DNA from: Bacillota bacterium
Lineage (GTDB): Bacteria > Bacillota > Clostridia > Christensenellales > Aristaeellaceae
NCBI GenBank assembly: GCA_023415715.1
Contig: JAEZJP010000004.1
Location: 1 to 8,467 of the forward strand
Direction: 5' to 3'
Length of the DNA: 8,467 nt
The notes beneath the pieces are model-generated. The model was not told the origin of the DNA. It made no database searches and saw only the letters and a list, made by a program, of their open reading frames with translations. Made by a program: the position numbers and the translations under genes. Below, piece by piece: positions 5,682 through 8,467 of this stretch (positions within the stretch are counted from its first letter, which is position 1; each line of letters opens with the position of its first letter).

Positions 5682-5699
5682 GAACAAAGGGGGATTCCC

Positions 5700-6815
5700 A
5701 TGCGCTTTATATGCGGTACTACAGAACTGCTGGAAGGACTCAACAATGCCACACGTGCCCTTGCCGTACGCCCGGCCAAGCCCGTTCTGGAAGGCGTATT
5801 TTTGGAAACAACTGAGGACGGCTTGTTTTTAACGTGCACCGACGGCAACCTGACCATAAAAAGCCAGGTGAATGCCCAAATCGTTGAGGATGGGCAGATA
5901 GTTCTTCCCGGCAGGCTGTTTACGGAACTTACGCGCAAGCTGCCCGGCGGGGAAGTAGAGATTTCCGTCAATGATAAAATGGCGGCCTCCATCCGCTGCA
6001 TGAACAGCCGAGCCACGCTGTCGGGCATGTCGCCGGTGGATTTTCCTCCTGTCAAGCCTATTGAAGAAGGTAATACGATTTCTTTGCCCCAAAAGAATTT
6101 GAAAGAAATGATCAGCAAGGTTATTTTCGCCATTGCTACCGACGAGAGCCGTCAAATTTTGACCGGCTGTTTGCTGGAAGTGACCCCGGATGAAGCCCGG
6201 TTGGTAGGTCTGGATGGTTTCAGGCTTGCGATGCAGCGCATACACGGCAATTTTCTTTTGCCCAAGGGCAAGGATGTGATGGAGGCTATCATTCCCGGCC
6301 GTGTGCTGGGCGAACTGGGCAAGATTCTCCCGGACGAAGATAAGCCAGCCATGTTCACCATCGACAGGACCCATTTGAAGGTTGCTTTCGGCAAGACGGA
6401 GCTTACCACCGTGCTGCTGGCCGGGGAATATATCAATTACAAGCAAATCTTGCCTGGTGACTGGCAGACACGTGTGCAGGCCAACCGGGAAACGCTGGCC
6501 AACGCCATAGAGCGCGCCAGCCTCATGGCCAGGGAAGGTAAAAACAATCTTATCCGCATGCACATTGACGGAAATTCTATGGTCATCACCAGTAATGCGG
6601 AACTGGGCGACGTGCTGGAGGAACTGGACATTCTGCTGGAAGGAAAGAGCCTGGACATCGCCTTCAATGCCCGTTATATCAGCGATGTGATCAAGAATAT
6701 AGGTGATGAAGAGCTTTCCCTGCGCTTCAACAGCAATGTTTCCCCTTGTGTCATCTGCCCGCCGGAGGGCGACCAGTACGTCTACCTGGTACTTCCGGTT
6801 AGAGTATTTAACTAG
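5700..6815 (+). CDS. dnaN: DNA polymerase III subunit beta, sliding clamp (371 aa)
   Basis: DnaN forms the ring-shaped dimer that holds the replicative polymerase on DNA and serves as docking site for repair proteins. Length (371) is normal for the family. Residues 1-120 make domain 1 (RFICGTTELLEGLNNATRA, then KPVLEGVFLETTEDGLFLTCTDGNLTI, a classic clamp pattern). Domain 2 follows with ATDESRQILTGCLLEV and LVGLDGFRLA, matching the family's RPVLxG and TDxxRLA-type motifs. Domain 3 ends in VYLVLPVRVFN, the typical clamp C-terminus that helps form the partner-binding pocket. The ATG at 5700 is chosen because AAAGGGGG (5686-5693) lies 6 bases upstream and the protein then starts as in homologues. 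The open frame extends 56 codons further upstream through the origin, but that part has no clamp similarity. recF follows after 178 bases, while dnaA is not upstream. Confidence 0.98.
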   Translation: MRFICGTTELLEGLNNATRALAVRPAKPVLEGVFLETTEDGLFLTCTDGNLTIKSQVNAQIVEDGQIVLPGRLFTELTRKLPGGEVEISVNDKMAASIRCMNSRATLSGMSPVDFPPVKPIEEGNTISLPQKNLKEMISKVIFAIATDESRQILTGCLLEVTPDEARLVGLDGFRLAMQRIHGNFLLPKGKDVMEAIIPGRVLGELGKILPDEDKPAMFTIDRTHLKVAFGKTELTTVLLAGEYINYKQILPGDWQTRVQANRETLANAIERASLMAREGKNNLIRMHIDGNSMVITSNAELGDVLEELDILLEGKSLDIAFNARYISDVIKNIGDEELSLRFNSNVSPCVICPPEGDQYVYLVLPVRVFN

Positions 6816-6832
6816 GGGGAGCTGCCCCCTAG
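6812..6832. repeat. Hairpin 1 of the dnaN-recF gap, containing the dnaN stop codon
   Basis: CTAGGGGG (6812-6819) and CCCCCTAG (6825-6832) form a perfect 8-base-pair stem with a 5-base loop. The TAG stop of dnaN (6813-6815) is in the left arm. No T run follows, so it is not a classic terminator. Confidence 0.7.
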
Positions 6833-6839
6833 ACCCCTG

Positions 6840-6862
6840 TTCAAGGGATATCATCCCTTGAA
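6840..6862. repeat. Hairpin 2 of the dnaN-recF gap
   Basis: TTCAAGGGAT (6840-6849) and ATCCCTTGAA (6853-6862) form a perfect 10-base-pair stem with a 3-base loop. It is only 7 bases after hairpin 1 and is followed by AATCCCG rather than T. Confidence 0.7.
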
Positions 6863-6869
6863 AATCCCG

Positions 6870-6875
6870 TATAAT
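6870..6875 (+). promoter_or_regulatory. Possible -10 of a recF promoter
   Basis: A perfect TATAAT lies 118 bases before the recF start. The region 16-18 bases upstream is the arm of hairpin 2 and gives no good -35, so the promoter is uncertain. Confidence 0.3.
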
Positions 6876-6918
6876 ATATTTAGAACGGCATGATGGCTCA
6901 CAAGCGAAAAGTGCGAGA

Positions 6919-6947
6919 TCGAGAAAATGACTTTGTCATTTTCTTGA
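6919..6947. repeat. Hairpin 3 of the dnaN-recF gap
   Basis: AGAAAATGAC (6922-6931) and GTCATTTTCT (6935-6944) pair perfectly around TTT, and the stem extends by one G-T, one C-G and one T-A pair. Confidence 0.65.
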
Positions 6948-6950
6948 AGT

Positions 6951-6971
6951 GTAGAGGGGAGAGCCCTCTAC
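6951..6971. repeat. Hairpin 4 of the dnaN-recF gap, just before the recF ribosome site
   Basis: GTAGAGGG (6951-6958) and CCCTCTAC (6964-6971) form a perfect 8-base-pair stem with a 5-base loop GAGAG. Its form is close to hairpin 1 (stem of 8, loop of 5, purine-rich left arm starting with xTAG). It ends 9 bases before the ribosome site of recF (6981-6987). Confidence 0.7.
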
Positions 6972-6993
6972 TTTCCTTGTAAGGAGGGATAGT

Positions 6994-8145
6994 TTGGTCA
7001 TCCGGCAGATTAAGCTTGGGGACTTTCGGAACTATCCCTGTGTAACATTTTCGCCAACGGAAGGGATTACGGTGTTTCACGGCGCCAACGGAGCGGGAAA
7101 GACGAATCTGCTGGAGGCGATACATCTATGTTGTCTTGGCCGGAGCCACAGAACAAGCCAGGACAGGGAACTGATCCGACAGGGAAGTTTATGCGGCAGC
7201 GTCCAGGTACAGGTCATGCGAAATGACGGTCGCCGGGAAGTGAGGGTTATGCTGTGGGCCCAGCAAAAGCGGGCCAAGCAGATCTTATTGAACGGGAAGC
7301 CTGCTGCCCGCATTGGCGAACTGATGGGTCATTTGAACTGTGTGATGTTTTCTCCGGAGGATCTGGAGCTGATCAAGGATGGCCCGGCTTTGCGCAGGCG
7401 CTTCATGGATATGCAGCTTTCCCAGCTTAGGCCGTCGTATTTTTTTTCATTGCAAAAATATGTGTCTACTCTGAACCAGCGCAATGCGCTTCTGCGCGCC
7501 ATGGCTGCCCCAGGAGCAAACAAAAGCCCCGCCGGCCAGTTGGAAGTATGGGATGAGCAATTGGCCCGGGAAGGGGCCGCAATTACGGATCACAGGCGCT
7601 GGTTTGCAGAAATATTGAAAGAAGAATCCGGAAAAAACTACTTGCATATCAGCGGCTCCAAAGAGGAAATATTCGAGGCCCAATATGTAGGCGCATTATC
7701 CGATGCGGACAAGCTGTATGAAAAGATGTTGGAGGGGCTGTACAAATCCCGCCGGGAGGATATGCGCAGGTGCGTGACCCACTTCGGGCCGCACAGGGAC
7801 GATCTGCATTTGACCATCAAGGGACAGGACATGAAGAACTTTGCATCCCAGGGTCAGATGCGCACAGCGGCACTGGCTATGCGGTTAAGCCAATTGACAA
7901 TGATGAAGCTGGAAACCGGGGAAGCGCCTGTGCTTTTGCTGGATGACGTAATGAGCGAGCTGGATCCCAGGCGACGGGCGCTGTTATTGGAAAGAATAGA
8001 AGGCGTACAAACATTCGTTACATGCACCGACCGCAGCGACTTATCCGGCGCAAAGGCCCAGGCGGTAGTGGAAGTTCGTTTGGATAAGGAAACTGGCTGC
8101 GCCGTGCTGATGGATGAACAAAAAGCGAAAGCGCCGTCCACATAA
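6994..8145 (+). CDS. recF: DNA replication and repair protein RecF (383 aa)
   Basis: RecF is an SMC-like ATPase that helps load RecA at gapped DNA and supports fork restart. The Walker A loop is GANGAGKTN (residues 30-38) after the family start IRQIKLGDFRNY. The ABC signature is FASQGQMRTAALAMRLS (from residue 283), and Walker B is PVLLLDDVMSELDPRR (from residue 312), followed by QTFVTCTD, all as in RecF. CVMFSPEDLELIKDGPALRRRFMD is another strong RecF block. Length 383 is normal. The start is TTG at 6994, supported by AAGGAGG (6981-6987) with 6-base spacing. It follows dnaN, as in many bacteria, but the small S4-type gene often found between them in Firmicutes is absent. gyrB does not follow within the window. 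The last codons are part of a 10-base-pair hairpin. Confidence 0.98.
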   Translation: MVIRQIKLGDFRNYPCVTFSPTEGITVFHGANGAGKTNLLEAIHLCCLGRSHRTSQDRELIRQGSLCGSVQVQVMRNDGRREVRVMLWAQQKRAKQILLNGKPAARIGELMGHLNCVMFSPEDLELIKDGPALRRRFMDMQLSQLRPSYFFSLQKYVSTLNQRNALLRAMAAPGANKSPAGQLEVWDEQLAREGAAITDHRRWFAEILKEESGKNYLHISGSKEEIFEAQYVGALSDADKLYEKMLEGLYKSRREDMRRCVTHFGPHRDDLHLTIKGQDMKNFASQGQMRTAALAMRLSQLTMMKLETGEAPVLLLDDVMSELDPRRRALLLERIEGVQTFVTCTDRSDLSGAKAQAVVEVRLDKETGCAVLMDEQKAKAPST

Positions 8146-8157
8146 ACGGACGGCGCT
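8130..8157. terminator. Strong hairpin at the recF stop, T-tail on the minus strand
   Basis: AGCGCCGTCC (8130-8139) pairs perfectly with GGACGGCGCT (8148-8157) around an 8-base loop that contains the recF TAA. On the plus strand CTATAATC follows, without a T run. On the minus strand the stem is followed by TTCGCTTTTTG, a good tail. It may end recF transcripts and, better, any transcript coming from the right. Confidence 0.6.
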
Positions 8158-8158
8158 C

Positions 8159-8164
8159 TATAAT
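8159..8164 (+). promoter_or_regulatory. Perfect TATAAT just before the structured region
   Basis: TATAAT is placed so that transcription would start near 8171, where the long closing stem begins. There is no convincing -35 and the upstream bases belong to the recF end hairpin, so this is suggestive only. Confidence 0.35.
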
Positions 8165-8170
8165 CGAACA

Positions 8171-8350
8171 AGGTTTATCTGGTGGAAACAGCAACGCAAA
8201 ACATGATTTTACGTATCCCTTTTGGCAGGGGTCTTCCCTGCAACTCCTAATTTACAGCCTTCACGCTTAAGAAAAAGGAGAACCAAAGAAAAACTTTTCT
8301 TTGGAAGGGAGGAATTCATTTTCCATGCTGTTTCCCACCAGGATAAACCC
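8171..8350 (+). ncRNA. Candidate structured RNA, about 180 nt with paired ends (6S-like shape, strand uncertain)
   Basis: The ends pair over 22 base pairs with only two single-base bulges: 8172-8193 with 8326-8349, beginning GGTTTATC and ending GATAAACC. An open region follows on both sides (8194-8215 and 8311-8325). A second stem then forms from TCCCTT (8216-8221) and AAGGGA (8305-8310), with an inner part holding GCAGGG/CCCTGC (8225-8230 and 8236-8241) and CTCCT/AGGAG (8244-8248 and 8276-8280). An alternative inner hairpin is CCAAAGAAAA/TTTTCTTTGG (8283-8304). Long closing stem, central bubble, terminal stem and 180-nt length resemble 6S RNA, but I recognise no conserved 6S sequence. TATAAT at 8159 favours the plus strand, and the T-tailed hairpin at 8130-8157 favours the minus strand. 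No reading frame of note lies here. Confidence 0.4.
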
Positions 8351-8357
8351 TGTTTTC

Positions 8358-8441
8358 ATGCTTCGGCAGGCGTTGCCTCTCCTGCATCTCTTTCAGCCAC
8401 CGGGGCGCGTGGTTGCAACGAATTCTACCACCTCGAAGCAT
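8358..8441. repeat. Second nested inverted-repeat domain, 84 bases
   Basis: ATGCTTCG (8358-8365) and CGAAGCAT (8434-8441) form a perfect 8-base-pair closing stem. Inside are GCAGG/CCTGC (8366-8370 and 8381-8385) and CAGCCAC/GTGGTTG (8394-8400 and 8409-8415). The latter is fully paired on the plus strand using one G-U pair, but has an A-C mismatch on the minus strand. The size and arms recall a tRNA, yet no T-loop or anticodon arm fits. It could be part of the same RNA as 8171-8350 or a separate element cut by the window end. Confidence 0.35.
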
Positions 8442-8467
8442 CAATCCTATCTTGCCTCAAAAAAGTT

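Larger units (their letters stand above)
5286..5699. other. oriC: Candidate origin of replication (oriC) upstream of dnaN
   Basis: This 414-base stretch has no convincing gene. It holds four 9-mers that each differ from the TTATCCACA DnaA box by one base (5359-5367, 5394-5402, 5569-5577, 5630-5638). The last is followed by an in-phase series of CTA triplets and an AT-rich run just before dnaN. The position next to dnaN, box density and order (box, short spacer, triplets, AT-rich) match the unwinding side of Firmicutes origins such as Bacillus subtilis, where this part lies between dnaA and dnaN. It also contains a perfect 11-base direct repeat GGAAAACGCGC (5321-5331 and 5495-5505), the palindrome AAAAAGATCTTTTT (5437-5450), and an inverted repeat at 5459-5480. 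Not tested by GC skew, which needs the whole genome. Confidence 0.7.

Noticed and set aside
5532..5699. 56-codon N-terminal extension of dnaN
   Set aside because: It runs through DnaA boxes and the AT-rich element, lacks clamp similarity, and the ATG at 5700 has a good ribosome site.
5829..6854. 341-codon minus-strand reading frame opposite dnaN
   Set aside because: It is antisense to a clear dnaN, has no known domain pattern and no ribosome site; a shadow of dnaN codon use.
8358..8441. tRNA gene
   Set aside because: Size and an 8-bp closing stem are suggestive, but no TTCRA-type T-loop and no 7-base anticodon loop on a 5-bp stem can be placed on either strand.
8340..8460. Lysine riboswitch on the minus strand
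   Set aside because: GGCTGAAAG and GCCGAAGC are present, but the 5' conserved block and the later stems are missing, CGAAGC is paired in the closing stem, and no gene follows on that strand.
8146..8467. tmRNA, RNase P RNA or SRP RNA
   Set aside because: None of their conserved sequence blocks is seen on either strand.
1..8467. CRISPR array, prophage or insertion sequence
   Set aside because: No regularly spaced direct repeats, transposase, integrase or phage genes are present.

Overview
The window looks like chromosomal DNA of an anaerobic, low-to-mid-GC Firmicute, most likely class Clostridia. This rests on an FeoB-type ferrous iron permease followed by a small Cys-rich FeoB-associated protein, a two-iron superoxide reductase, strong AGGAGG-type ribosome binding sites with TTG and GTG starts, and a Gram-positive style dnaN/recF region. 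No tool or search was used, so the lineage is inference.

Layout. Positions 1-640 hold the C-terminal part of FeoB. A 49-codon Cys-rich membrane protein follows at 665-814, and a bidirectional terminator at 818-851 separates it from a convergent transglutaminase-like gene (862-2265, minus). A divergent superoxide reductase gene lies at 2405-2776, followed by a hairpin-rich gap with a terminator. A Nudix hydrolase (2950-3375, minus) is divergent from a GntR/HutC-type regulator (3504-4220). Next is a protein with a LabA-like NYN domain and two probable OST-HTH/LOTUS domains (4221-5285). A gene-free stretch (5286-5699) carries four near-consensus DnaA boxes and a phased CTA-triplet tract, which reads as an origin of replication. 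Then come dnaN (5700-6815), four perfect hairpins, recF (6994-8145), and a gene-free tail to the window end that holds two long nested inverted repeats, probably a structured RNA.

How it fits together. The left half is iron supply and oxygen defence plus unrelated single genes. The right half is the replication-initiation neighbourhood: an origin, the sliding clamp and the RecF repair ATPase. The odd part is what is missing. In the common Firmicutes order rpmH-dnaA-dnaN-(yaaA)-recF-gyrB, dnaA should sit just left of the origin. Here that place is taken by the NYN-LOTUS gene and a GntR regulator, there is no small S4-type gene between dnaN and recF, and gyrB does not start within 320 bases after recF. 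The origin appears to have stayed with dnaN while dnaA is elsewhere.

The items most worth a second look are the dnaA-less origin, the structured-RNA candidate after recF (its first domain is about 180 nt with paired ends, like 6S RNA), the NYN-LOTUS gene beside the origin, and the hairpin array between dnaN and recF.
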